DNA of 64,000 bases from Profftia lariciata (lineage in GTDB: Bacteria; Pseudomonadota; Gammaproteobacteria; Enterobacterales; Enterobacteriaceae), in the NCBI RefSeq assembly GCF_020541265.1, contig NZ_CP045925.1, positions 930,001 to 994,000 on the forward strand. The letters are read 5' to 3'. A model generated the notes under the pieces. It saw only the letters and a list, made by a program, of their open reading frames with translations. It had not been told where the DNA came from and ran no database searches. Shown here piece by piece: positions 33,297 to 44,879 of the stretch; positions within the stretch are counted from its first letter, which is position 1; every line of letters begins with the position of its first letter. Both the position numbers and the translations under genes were made by a program.

Positions 33297-34824
33297 TTTA
33301 TTAATATAACTCACTATATTCATTTATTTTTTACTATATAATATACCAACGTAATTTACTATTAATATCAAAATAATAAAATATAATTATTTTATTACAA
33401 TATAAGCATAAAATAAATATAATTTTTATAAAAAAATAATTATTTAATAACTTTTAAGTCAATTAATTATTTTTTATAAAAAATTGATATAAAACATTAA
33501 AATTATTAATTTTTAAATGCTTAAAAAATAATTTAAATTTATTATTATAATTTGCTAATAAAATTATATTTTTTATTCATAAAAATTAATTAATACATAA
33601 AAATAAATATAAATATATAATACTAAAATATAAATATGATACCTTTAATTATAATAAATTTAATTCAACAAAAATCACTTAAAATAAATAACACATCAAT
33701 ATATACATGGATATAAAATATATATTATTAATACTTTAATCATAACTTATTTAATGTAAGTTTTACATTTAAACAAATAAAAATTATACTTTCTATAATA
33801 TTAGCGTATGTTTAATGTTATGATTTATTATGATTATCATATTTTAAAACAATTAGATACTTATAATGTATTTTTTTATACAGTATAGTATGATACTTAT
33901 TCAATATATAAGACATAATCTTAATATATAACATATTTATAACAGTCATATAATAAGAGCTAGTAATAAAAAGTAATAATATAATATTATTACAGAGAAT
34001 AAAAGACTATAATACATATAGTAATTACAGTAAGATACTAATTATACACAATAATTTATTAAAGTATTTATCATTTATAAATAAAGTATTATAATATAAT
34101 TTATTTTTTATATTAAAAAAATCTTTTTATATTAACTTGAATACTACTGTACTATGCAATAGATACAGTAGTATCTTATATCTTACTAATATTACATATA
34201 AAAATATTTTATATTATAACTATCTTATAAAAAGAATAATAAATTATTATCTCTATAAATATTATATTTTATTAAAAAAATATTTTTTAGTAAAATAATA
34301 AAAGAAATATATAATATGTATATATCAAACTAAATAAATAGATACATAAGATAATTAACTTAATATATTTATTACTAATAGTAAAAAGACTTATTAAGTC
34401 ATTGGACAATTAGTAACCATCTTAAGATTTATTTTTAATAAATAATTATAATATAAATTATTTTATCTTTATTTTAAGAATAATATTATTATAAATAATA
34501 AAAAATATCACGTAAGTACAATGCATGTATTATAAAAATACTTCTTTTATTATACATATATACAATTAATATATAATATATTATATGAAGTAAAATTTAA
34601 ATATAGTATTAAAACTTAAAAAATAATAAAATATAATATTTATTCAATCTTAAGAAAACTTATATATTTTTATAAATTATTAATATTTGCATTATAAACA
34701 ACATAGTATTATTTTTAATAATTAAATATATATTTAAAATAATATTATGAGTTTTTTTAAAAAAATATTTACAATATTATAATTATTATTTTTAATAATT
34801 TAAATATTATTTTTATGTATCATT
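33297..34824. other. Gene-free stretch upstream of yqgE
   Basis: About 1.5 kb. gshB lies upstream of yqgE in E. coli; nothing like ATP-grasp motifs is left. Uniformly AT-rich, without RNA genes or GC islands. Confidence 0.65.
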
Positions 34825-35292
34825 TTATTGATGACGACGTTTCTGAAAAAAATTTTTTAGAAATTCTGAACATTCACGATCCATAATACCTGATGTAATT
34901 TTAATTTTATGATTTATTTTAGAATGATTAAAAATATTTAATACAGAGTTTACTGCTCCTGTTTCTATATTACTAGCTCCATATATTAAATGTTTAATAC
35001 GACTATGTAAGATTGCTCCAGCACACATTATACAAGGTTCTAATGTAACATACATCGTAGAATTAAGTAAGCGATAATTCTGTAATATTTGTCCACCTTG
35101 CTGTAAAGCTATAATTTCAGCATGTGCCGTAGGATCGTGATTCTTGATAGATCTATTCCATCCTCTTCCTATAATGTTAAAATTTAGCACTAAAATAGCT
35201 CCAATAGGAACTTCACCCTGTTCTAAAGCTTTTTGTGCTAAAATTAATGCTTGTTGCATCCAATAATTATCATCTAGTTTTAGTTCGCTCAT
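34825..35292 (-). CDS. tadA: tRNA-specific adenosine deaminase
   Basis: Deaminates A34 of tRNA-Arg(ACG) to inosine, letting one tRNA read CGU, CGC and CGA. 155 residues, slightly shorter than E. coli at the C-terminus. The zinc site is complete: His57 and Glu59 in HAE, and Cys87 and Cys90 in PCIMC. EVPIGAILV and CAGAILHSRI also match. It lies 101 nt after potC on the same strand, in the place where potD would be expected, and could be read from the pot transcript. Confidence 0.97.
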   Translation of the reverse strand: MSELKLDDNYWMQQALILAQKALEQGEVPIGAILVLNFNIIGRGWNRSIKNHDPTAHAEIIALQQGGQILQNYRLLNSTMYVTLEPCIMCAGAILHSRIKHLIYGASNIETGAVNSVLNIFNHSKINHKIKITSGIMDRECSEFLKNFFQKRRHQ

Positions 35293-35393
35293 GTTATTTA
35301 TCTTTTAAATTTATGTAAGTAAACAATTATTACGTTTTAATACTTGTGTTAAATTACAATAAATTAACAATAATTAATAACTTTTATTTTTAT

Positions 35394-36206
35394 TTAACAA
35401 GTACTTTTCCATACAATTTTATTATTTTTTTTATTTGCTTTATCGCTTAACATAAAATGACTACCTAAAACTAAAATAAGTGATAACAATAATAATATTG
35501 TTGAAAGTGCATTAACTACAGGAGATATACCTACTTTAATCATTGAATATATTTTTAATGGTAATATTTCATAGCTAGGACCACTCACAAATGAAGAAAC
35601 TACAACATCATCTATTGAAATAGTAAAACTTAGTAACCATCCAGCTACCACTGCAGGCATAATAAGTGGTAAAATTATTGTGCGTATAATAATAGTTTCG
35701 TTTGCACCAAGATCTTTGGCTGCTTCCAATATACGTATATCAAAACATTTTAAGCGTGAATAAACAGTAATTACTACAAAAGGAAGACAAAAAGTAATAT
35801 GTGCAAATAAAAGAGACCAAAAACCTAAAGACACACCTAATAAAATAAATAATACTAATAAAGAAATTGCCATCATTATATCTGGTGACATCATGACTAA
35901 AAACAACATAATATTCACAAAACATTTTCCATAAAAATGATAGCGGAATAAGGATATCGCGGTCAATGAACCGATAAATGTAGCAAAAGTAGCAGATAGT
36001 ACTGCTATTGTAATTGAATGCTCGGCTGCTTCCAGTAAGTTATTATTACTTAGTAAACTATGATACCAATATAATGTAAATCCTTTCCAATTAATACCAA
36101 AATGAGCACTATTAAATGAATTAACAATAAGAATAATAATAGGAATATATAAATAGGCATAAATGATACATATAAATCCACCATACAATAAGCGTTGTCT
36201 TATCAC
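35394..36206 (-). CDS. potC: Spermidine/putrescine ABC transporter permease PotC
   Basis: One of two permease subunits of the polyamine importer in the inner membrane. 270 residues with about six hydrophobic segments; the EAA loop that contacts the ATPase reads EAAKDLGANETIIIRTIILP, near residues 160-179. It overlaps potB by one base. The substrate-binding protein gene potD, which follows potC in E. coli, is absent: tadA comes next after 101 nt. The C-terminal tail is slightly longer than in E. coli and rich in Lys and Asn, a drift common in AT-rich genomes. Confidence 0.96.
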   Translation of the reverse strand: MIRQRLLYGGFICIIYAYLYIPIIILIVNSFNSAHFGINWKGFTLYWYHSLLSNNNLLEAAEHSITIAVLSATFATFIGSLTAISLFRYHFYGKCFVNIMLFLVMMSPDIMMAISLLVLFILLGVSLGFWSLLFAHITFCLPFVVITVYSRLKCFDIRILEAAKDLGANETIIIRTIILPLIMPAVVAGWLLSFTISIDDVVVSSFVSGPSYEILPLKIYSMIKVGISPVVNALSTILLLLSLILVLGSHFMLSDKANKKNNKIVWKSTC

Positions 36207-37063
36207 TATAGTTCTACCTGTTTATTTATTAATTTGCCAACGCAATAATAAATATATAAAAGAATACCCATAATTATTGTTAGACATATACTTGTTGCTG
36301 CACCAAAGGGCCAATCTAAAATATTTAAAAACTGACTTTTTATTAAATTACCAATTAATAAATTATTAGCTCCGCCAAGCAAATCAGAAACATAAAATAA
36401 CCCTAAAGATGGTAACATTACTAATAATGATCCTGCAATAATACCAGGTAATGTTAATGGGATAATAATACGAATAAATATTTGTATTTTGCTAGCACCT
36501 AAATCTTGAGCTGCTTCTAATACAGATTTGTCTAATTTTTCAATACTAGAATAAAGTGGCATAATCATAAATGGTTGTAAAACATAAATTAACCCCATAA
36601 TGACTGCTGCTGGTGTATACATAATGCGTAATGGTATATCAATTATACCAGTCCATAGAAGAAACTCATTTAAATATCCACGTGTACTAAAAAAAATTTT
36701 TAGACCATAAATACGAATTAATGAGTTAGTCCATAAAGGAACGGTTAATAAAAATAAAAGTATAAAACGTACTTTATCAGGTAAACTTACTAAAATAAAA
36801 GCAAAAGGATACCCTATTAACAAGCAACATAATGTCGTAAAAATTGCCATATTAAGAGAATGTAATAAAACTGAAACATACAAAGGATCAAATAAACGTA
36901 TGTAGTTATCAAGAGAAAATACCATCTTAATAAGATAGTTATCATCACGAGTAATAAAGCTAGTTCCCATAATAATAACATTAGGTATAAAAACAAAGAC
37001 AACTAACCATAAAATAATACTGATAATCACAAAGTTTTTAAAATATTTACGTGACTGATTCAT
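36206..37063 (-). CDS. potB: Spermidine/putrescine ABC transporter permease PotB
   Basis: Second permease subunit of the polyamine importer. 285 residues with six hydrophobic segments and the EAA loop EAAQDLGASKIQIFIRIIIP around residue 180-200. I start it at ATG 37063 (MNQSRKYFKNF), which fits the family; a further in-frame start at 37090 would add nine residues. The chosen start overlaps the end of potA by 17 bases, as in enterobacterial operons. The family segments GTSFITRDD, LLHSLNMA and WTNSLIRIYGLKIF are clear. Confidence 0.96.
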   Translation of the reverse strand: MNQSRKYFKNFVIISIILWLVVFVFIPNVIIMGTSFITRDDNYLIKMVFSLDNYIRLFDPLYVSVLLHSLNMAIFTTLCCLLIGYPFAFILVSLPDKVRFILLFLLTVPLWTNSLIRIYGLKIFFSTRGYLNEFLLWTGIIDIPLRIMYTPAAVIMGLIYVLQPFMIMPLYSSIEKLDKSVLEAAQDLGASKIQIFIRIIIPLTLPGIIAGSLLVMLPSLGLFYVSDLLGGANNLLIGNLIKSQFLNILDWPFGAATSICLTIIMGILLYIYYCVGKLINKQVEL

Positions 37064-38189
37064 CAGCCAGCACCACTTCCCAACGTTCAACCCAAGTTAC
37101 AGCCATTCTTTGATTTAATGAATGATCTACATCAGGATCATCTTCATTAAAAAATTCGCTTACTAAAATAATCTTACCATTTTCTAATTCAACAGTGGAT
37201 TCTAATGTTATACCTTTATAATTACGTTCACGTACGTATCCTATTATACCATCTACTTGCTGTTGATCATCGTTTATTTCTGTAATACGTACATCTTCAG
37301 GGCGTAGTAAAACATTTAACTTATCTCCTATATTCACTTTTATTTCTGGATTAATATAAATATTGCATTCGTAACCTTCAACATTAGCTCGTACTCGATA
37401 CTGATCAATATAGTACAAAACTATAGCGTTGAAAATATTAATTTCACCAATGAAACTAGCAACAAATAAGTTTTTAGGATCTTCATAAATTTCACGTGGG
37501 GTACCATCTTGTTCTATTTTCCCGGCACGCATTACTATTATTCTATCTGACATTGTCAAAGCTTCTTCTTGATCATGTGTAACAAAAATAAAAGTAATTC
37601 CTAATTTACGTTGCAAAGCTTTTAATTCATTTTGCATTTGTTTGCGTAATTTATAATCTAGTGCAGATAGAGACTCATCTAATAACAATACTTTAGGTCT
37701 ATTCACTACTGCGCGAGCTATAGCGACACGTTGTTGTTGTCCGCCAGATAATTCATGAGGCCTGCATTGTGCAAAATCTTCTAAATGCACTATACATAAA
37801 GCTTCTAAAACACGAGGTAAAATTTCAATTTTAGGTATTTTTTGCATACGTAAACCAAAAGCTACGTTATCTAGTACGTTCATATGAGGAAATAACGCAT
37901 AACTTTGGAAAATTGTATGAATATGACGATGTTCAGCAGAAAGATGCGTGATATCATCACCATCCAAAATTATACTACCATTATCTACGTCTTCTAAACC
38001 AGCAATAAGACGTAAAACTGTTGTTTTACCACAACCAGAAGGACCAATAATAGTTAAAAATTCACCATAATTAATAGTAAGATTAAAGTCATTAATAATA
38101 TTTTTATTATTAAAAGACTTTCTAATTCCTGTTAAAATAATTAAAGGATTAGATAATTTATAAGAATTTAAAGATAATATTTCAGTCAT
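37047..38189 (-). CDS. potA: Spermidine/putrescine ABC transporter ATP-binding protein PotA
   Basis: ATPase that powers polyamine uptake. 380 residues. Walker A GPSGCGKTT at 49-57, signature LSGGQQQR from 147, Walker B VLLLDE at 167-172, and the switch His in VTHD. The C-terminal regulatory domain is present (LRPEDVRI, YVRERNYKG, ending WVERWEVVLADE). It is the first gene of potABC; GAG lies about 9 nt before the ATG. Two dyads lie just upstream at 38208-38260. All catalytic motifs are intact, which argues that the transporter is still in use despite the missing potD. Confidence 0.97.
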   Translation of the reverse strand: MTEILSLNSYKLSNPLIILTGIRKSFNNKNIINDFNLTINYGEFLTIIGPSGCGKTTVLRLIAGLEDVDNGSIILDGDDITHLSAEHRHIHTIFQSYALFPHMNVLDNVAFGLRMQKIPKIEILPRVLEALCIVHLEDFAQCRPHELSGGQQQRVAIARAVVNRPKVLLLDESLSALDYKLRKQMQNELKALQRKLGITFIFVTHDQEEALTMSDRIIVMRAGKIEQDGTPREIYEDPKNLFVASFIGEINIFNAIVLYYIDQYRVRANVEGYECNIYINPEIKVNIGDKLNVLLRPEDVRITEINDDQQQVDGIIGYVRERNYKGITLESTVELENGKIILVSEFFNEDDPDVDHSLNQRMAVTWVERWEVVLADESVT

Positions 38190-41100
38190 TGATTTTTACT
38201 CTATTCTATTGCTTATTGCAAATAGCATTATCATTAAAATGCTGTTAGAACAGTACTGTTGACATAATTACTAATGATTTTATATGTAATCATAAAATAT
38301 AACATATAATATTTTTATGATTAGTCTATATATCTTTGCTATTATTAAAGTGATACATATTATTAGTTATTAATAAATTCGTTAAATACATTACATAAAT
38401 AAACAATATTAGTAATAATAATCAAGATATTTAAAATTTAGTATATAAATAAATATTAATAATTTATTATATAATAATATAAAGACACTTAATATAACTA
38501 TATACGTAGAAAAAATATTTTATTAAAAATAATTTAATATAATATTATTTAAGAGAATTGTTTAAATATCATGCACACTTATTAAAATTTTTTATTTTTA
38601 ATTATTATTTATATATTTTGTAAAATTGTAAGATTAACATTAGTAGGATATAGTATATAAATTATTGTAATTAATGTTAATGTAATTACATAAATTTTTC
38701 TAGATTATGAAAAAATAAATATTTAAGGTTAAAAATATTAAGATTTAGAATTACTTAGTAATTAATTAATATATAAATAGTAACAATTATATATAAAAAT
38801 ATTTAAATTTGCATAATATAATTTTATAATAAAATTTATTAATAATCATAAATAATGATGTATTATTGTATACTTATTAAGTCATTATAGTAGTAAATTA
38901 CAATAAATGTTAAATTATTATTTATATTTATAAATCAATATTAATGATATTAATTGCATATAAAATTCCTGTTACTTAATATGTTAATACTTAAAGTATT
39001 ATGTACTAAAAAATAATGTTGCATCAAATTAAAATAAATAAAATTATCTTTTAAAAGAATTAATAATTACAAATTAATATCGTATTAATCATATAATAAG
39101 ATATTACGTTAATTATAATTAGTCAAATCAATTAATATCTTGAATCCTAAAAAATATATATTATAATAATAGTGTATATTGGTAATTAATAATATGTAAG
39201 AGAAAATATATTATTACTTATAATGTAATAATAATTTTTTTATTACTAATAATTATAATCATTTGTATATTATATTTTATATATATAAAATATTCTTAAT
39301 ATTTACATTAGTAATGATTGAGATGAAAATAAATATAAAAAAAATACTAAATATTCAATATTAACGCAACTATAAATCTATAATGACTAAAATTATTCTA
39401 TATACTTTCAATGCATAAAAGATTTAACATCTAATTATATTAATTTAATAATTATGTGTTTTAATAAAATAGAAAGAAATATTTTATTATTTTTATAAAA
39501 AATTTTTTAAAAATTTTTAATATTATTTTATTATTAATACACTTTAATTTATGGTATTTTAATATAAATAATAATAAAAATTATATTATGTTAAGGTTTA
39601 GGTAATGTTATAGTTTGTATTAAGATAGAAATATTAGGGTATGTCATGACTATATAAATGCATAATAATTTATCTATTAATATAAAAATAGAAAAGAAAT
39701 ATCAATTTTATATAAATGATATCAATTAAATAATTATAATTATTTTAAATAATTTATGTATAATAATATTATATTTTTTATAAAATAATTATAAAATATT
39801 TTGTTATAAATTATTTTTAATCAAAAGTAATATACTAAAATATCTATTATAAATTTTCTAATAAGAAAATTTATTTATTAATTTTTTTATTTTAAAAAAT
39901 TAATAACTGTTCATATGGATATATTAATAATAATGTTATTGATGATGTTAAAAAGCATGTTGAATACATACTGAATAAAAAATATAATATTTAGTAATAA
40001 CAATAATATAATAGAATCAAATTATATAGTAAAAGGGTGCATAATATTTTATAAATAAATTATATGAAATATTTTATATATTTAAATTATATTAAAATTT
40101 ATTATTCTTGATATCTTGATTATTTAGTAATAACATATATTGAAAATTAAGAACTAAAATATTAAATAATATTTAATATTTTTAATGTAATATAATACAT
40201 TATATATTTTTATCAAAAACTTAAGTTAATATATTTAATATATATTATATATAAGCTATAAATGATAAACATAAAATAACTATTTATCATATATTATATA
40301 TATAAATAAAGATAATAAAAATATCACAATATAATTTTATGATATTAAACATACTATTGAATATATAATAATATTCAAGATACTATAAATATATTATTTA
40401 TAATAAAAACTAATTCAGTAATATAAAATATATTAATATAATTTATTTAAAATTCATGTTTTACACTAATTTATTAATTACTTTATTTTAATAGGTTATT
40501 TTTAAGCACCTATCTACTACTTTTAATTTAATATTAAAATGTTATCACAATAATACTTACTATATTAAATAGTATTTATTAGTTAACTAAAACCATATTA
40601 TTTAAAAATTAATATAAATTTGATATGTACATAAAAAATAAATATTGTAATTTTAAATTATAATATAATATTTTATATATATTAAAATATTATTAATAGC
40701 ATTAGATATATTCATATGAATTATCTTATCAATAATATTGTATTATGTATTAATCTTATACAATTAATAAATATATTAGCTGTAATAATAATTATAGTTA
40801 TTGCTGGTAGTAGTACTTGTTTATAATATAGAGATATTATTTACTACTAATAGTAAATAATGTACATAAATTCAATTTAATATATGATAAAATATCTATT
40901 TTATAGATGAAACTTTATATATCTAATATAATTATATTTAAATTATACTTTTATTAGATTACATTAATAAAATAATAGTTTTGAATAATTTATTATATTT
41001 TAGATTTTTTTATATATAACAAATATATCAATATATTTTGTTAAAATATTATTTTTATAATTATAGAAATAATAGGAAAATTTATCTTGCTTGGAAAAAT

Positions 41101-43111
41101 AATTAATACAAGTTATCTAATAATTAATTAATTAAATAATTAATAATAAAAAACTTATTTTATATAATACATTATTAAGTTAATTTATTAAAGTTATAAA
41201 ATATTTAATATAGCATATTTATTGATATATATTTTTTATATATTGTGTAGCATCATAGATATATTGTTATAACTTTTTTATCGCAATTACATATAAAATT
41301 TTTATTAAATAATAATAATGTAATCATATAAAATATATAATAAAAAATTTAATATTATTAATATAATACTAAAGATTAGCAATACAAGTAATTTATAGCT
41401 AACCATGATTAATATCATGGTCTAATAATAGTAATAAATAATAAAAATTATTTTTTTATATATTTAAAATAAAAAATTATATACAAACTTTAACAAAATA
41501 CTATTAAAATAGTGATTTATTATTATAATTATTCGGTTAATATTATACTTAATCATGCTTCATTAAGCATTATGTATTCATTCAATAATTAAAAATATTA
41601 TTTATAGAGTGACTTGTATTGGCATAAATAACGAGCATAGTTGTATTTTGGGTATTTTTATAATTAATAAAATTTAATTATTAAATTTTATTATTACTAA
41701 TCATCTATAACATTATTTACTAAATTTATCTTCTAAAACTAATTTAGTAATAATATAAAATATATGTCCTGTATCATTAAAATAATTTTTTAAGTTATTT
41801 ATAGTTTTATATAGATATAATTATAATATTATATTCATTAATATTATGTTTATATATGTTATATATTATTATAAACTTTATATGATAAAATATAGTTAAT
41901 GCTAATAATATTATTGATTAAAATAATATAAACACTAACACTCTAAACCTAGAAAATAATTATTCAATAATTTGATGAATTGTTAATGATTTAATTGATC
42001 TGTTGTATAAAATATTTAAAATATATGTATTAACTGATTATATAATAACTAGTTATATATATTATATCATCATATACTCTTCTATAATTTTCTTTAATTA
42101 TGTGATAAATATATTTATATAGATTTAATTTTTTAAAAGATGTCTATAAATAAATTATCGAGTAATAATAAAAATATTTAATACTATTAAAGTAATTAAT
42201 TTTTTAATTATTTTACTTGCTATATTATAAATAACTAAACTATAAATATCGACTAGTGGTAGACTGTATGTCGTGATTATATTATTAATTATCTAATATA
42301 ATATTACTTAATCATCTATAGTATTATAATTAATATGTATTAGTATTTTATTTAATTATTATGAATAATATGCTCTAAAATACATTAATAAATATTATAC
42401 TAATATAGTTCAGAATAATATAATTATTAATTGTTATAATTATATGTGTATTATTTAAATAATGTTAAATTAAGAATTATAATATAGTATTATATAGAAA
42501 TTATCTTTATTATAGTATTTTTTTTGAAAAATACTGTTAAAGTATATATGAAATAATTTGATTTTATTAATTTCTTAAAAAATTATTTATATAGAAATAA
42601 TTATTATCGATATAATTAAATATTAATCTATTGTAATATTTTTTTTAAAAACAAAAATATAGATTATAATCTTACGGTAAGATGTTATGCATTATACGAG
42701 TATTAAATTATATATACTAATAACATGCATACCTATTAACATGCTAGTTAATATATACTAAAAATTTTTTTATATGAACTCTTACTACTAATTGTTATAA
42801 TTTTTAAAAAATTGCATAATTTATTTATAAAATAGTGTATAATAAATATTAATAAATAAACTAATTATAGATATATTGTGTATCTGTAAATTTCATAATA
42901 AATATTATAGTTAAAAAAATAAAATAATTACAATTATAGTAAAATACTTTAACTACAAAAGTATCAATAAATAAAATATAATTAATTTATCATAAAATGT
43001 CTTATAATTTAGACTAACGTTATTTTATAGTGATTTACTCAGTAGGTATTTATACTGATATTTTTACTCAATTATTTTTAATAAATTTAAATTTTACGTA
43101 GAGATACAAAT
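38190..43111. other. 4.9 kb gene-free desert between divergent potA and rplY
   Basis: The second-longest empty stretch here. Very AT-rich throughout, with only short local dyads: AACAGTACTGTT at 38249-38260 near potA, ATTATTTACTA/TAGTAAATAAT at 40836-40861, ACCATGAT/ATCATGGT at 41402-41421 and ATCTTACGGTAAGAT at 42669-42683. No protein remnant, tRNA or other RNA gene was recognised. Confidence 0.65.
38208..38260 (-). promoter_or_regulatory. Palindromes upstream of potABC
   Basis: A perfect 12-bp palindrome AACAGTACTGTT (38249-38260), overlapped by CTGTT-AG-AACAG (38242-38253), lies 53-71 bases upstream of the potA start. Nearer the gene, CTATTTGC and GCAATAG (38208-38226) form a small hairpin in the leader. 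A GATAAT at 38227-38232 (minus) could be the -10 box, which would put the palindrome over the -35 region. No known regulator site is matched. Confidence 0.35.
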
Positions 43112-43417
43112 ATGTTTACTATTCAAGCAACTGCACGTAAAGATCAAGGCAAAGGATCTAGTCGCCGCCTACGTACTGCTGGTAAAATACCTGCTATCGT
43201 TTATGGTGGTAATCAGCATCCAAGATCAATAGTCATAGAACATGATACTACTTGGAACATGCAAGAAAAAGAAGGTTTTTATAAGCAAATCATTACTCTA
43301 GTAATTGATGGTAAAGAAAATAAAGTTATAATACAGGCTGTTGAACATCATCCTTTTAAACGTAAAATAAAACATATTGATTTTTTAAGATACTTTTATA
43401 CTACAGAAATACAATGA
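43112..43417 (+). CDS. rplY: 50S ribosomal protein L25
   Basis: Binds 5S rRNA in the central protuberance of the large subunit. 101 residues, a few longer than the 94 of E. coli, the excess being a C-terminal tail (RYFYTTEIQ). The family segments GKGSSRRLR near the N-terminus, PAIVYGG, and VQ-type AVEHHPFKRKIKHIDFLR are clear. GAG precedes the ATG by about 10 nt. It is a single gene flanked by long spacers, as is usual for rplY. Confidence 0.96.
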   Translation: MFTIQATARKDQGKGSSRRLRTAGKIPAIVYGGNQHPRSIVIEHDTTWNMQEKEGFYKQIITLVIDGKENKVIIQAVEHHPFKRKIKHIDFLRYFYTTEIQ

Positions 43418-44162
43418 TTATAATGATATATCAAGTAAAGAGAATATAACAATATTATTGTAAATAAATTAATAAAATATATAATAATAAAATTATATAG
43501 TAATACTTTATAAATAAAATATTTTATACAATCATATATTTATTAATAACTTTTGTGTTCTAAATTGATATAAAAATATCAATACAATAACTAATAAAGT
43601 ATATAATTTTTTTAAAAAAAATTACTTATTTAATAGAAAAGATAATAGTAATATTATAATAACAGATGATATATAAAATATATAATTCAATCAATAATTA
43701 CACTATAACATACAAAATATAAGAAAAATTTTTATTATGATCATCATTAATATAGATACATATATTTAATATATCTTTTATTAGCTGTTATTAAATAAAT
43801 ATACTATAAAAAATAGTCAAACTAATTATTATAGACAATATAAATAAAAAAGTTTATAACTTATGGTATTAGACAATAATCTATATCAACTATTCTATTA
43901 CTAGAATGATGATATTGTTATCTTATAATGTTAATGACTCTTTTAATAAAATATTATAAATATTAATTTATAATAAAAAATATATACTAATAAGTACATG
44001 GAGTAATATAGTACATAATATGTTTCTATAAAATACATAAAATTAATTATGTATTTATTATAATATTATAGCTTGCTATATTTACTAAAATTTTTAGATT
44101 ATTTAAGAATAGGTTTTTATTAAACATTCAAAACTCATCTTGAGAAGATATAAAATATTATC
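43418..44162. other. Gene-free stretch between rplY and trmB
   Basis: About 745 bases of AT-rich spacer. No GC island, RNA gene or convincing terminator after rplY was seen. Confidence 0.65.
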
Positions 44163-44879
44163 ATGAACTATATATCATCACCGTACTTAAATAATAAAAC
44201 ACATATTAAGTACAATATTCGTAGCTTTGTCTGTCGATACAGATCACTTACTAAAAAACAAAAATTTGCACTCAATAATTTTTGGTCTTGTATTGGAGTA
44301 GAGTTTCAACGTCAGTCACTTAATTTAACAACACTATTTCATCGCAAAGCATTTACTGTACTAGAAATAGGATTTGGTAACGGTATATCTCTTGTAGCTA
44401 TGGCACAACAATATCCAGAAAAAAATTTTCTTGGTATTGAAGTTTACTTGCCAGGAGTTAGTAGATGTTTAGCAGCTATACGTCAAGCAAATATTACAAA
44501 TTTGCGTATAATACATCATGATGCTATTGAAGTATTAGAAGAAATGATTTCTATGCAATCATTAGATATGGTACAACTATTTTTTCCAGATCCATGGCAT
44601 AAAACTAAACATCATAAGCGTCGCATTTTACAAGAAGTATTTGCTCAGCAAATTAAGGATAAATTAAAAATTGGTGGTTGTTTTCATACAGCAACAGATT
44701 CGAAGAATTATGCTCAACATATATTAACCATAATGAATAGCATACCAGGTTATAAAAATTTATCTCTCGATAATACATATGTTCCTAGATCTAATACACG
44801 TCCATTAACAAAATTTGAACTACTTGGTCAAAATTTAGGACATGGTCATTGGGAGTTAATGTTTCAAAGAATATTATAA
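44163..44879 (+). CDS. trmB: tRNA (guanine-46-N7)-methyltransferase
   Basis: SAM-dependent enzyme that makes m7G46 in the variable loop of several tRNAs. 238 residues, full length. The SAM motif LEIGFGNG is at about 67-74, followed by GIEVYLPGV, the family hallmark FFPDPWHKTKHHKRR and the C-terminal TKFELLGQNLGHG. It stands alone. In E. coli it is beside mutY and yggX, which are not here. Confidence 0.97.
   Translation: MNYISSPYLNNKTHIKYNIRSFVCRYRSLTKKQKFALNNFWSCIGVEFQRQSLNLTTLFHRKAFTVLEIGFGNGISLVAMAQQYPEKNFLGIEVYLPGVSRCLAAIRQANITNLRIIHHDAIEVLEEMISMQSLDMVQLFFPDPWHKTKHHKRRILQEVFAQQIKDKLKIGGCFHTATDSKNYAQHILTIMNSIPGYKNLSLDNTYVPRSNTRPLTKFELLGQNLGHGHWELMFQRIL

Noticed and set aside
40836..40861. 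ATTATTTACTA/TAGTAAATAAT palindrome with 4-nt loop
   Set aside because: Almost all A+T; many such palindromes occur by chance in the deserts and no gene is nearby.
42669..42683. ATCTTACGGTAAGAT palindrome
   Set aside because: Short, about 430 bases from rplY, with no second copy; not enough to call an operator.
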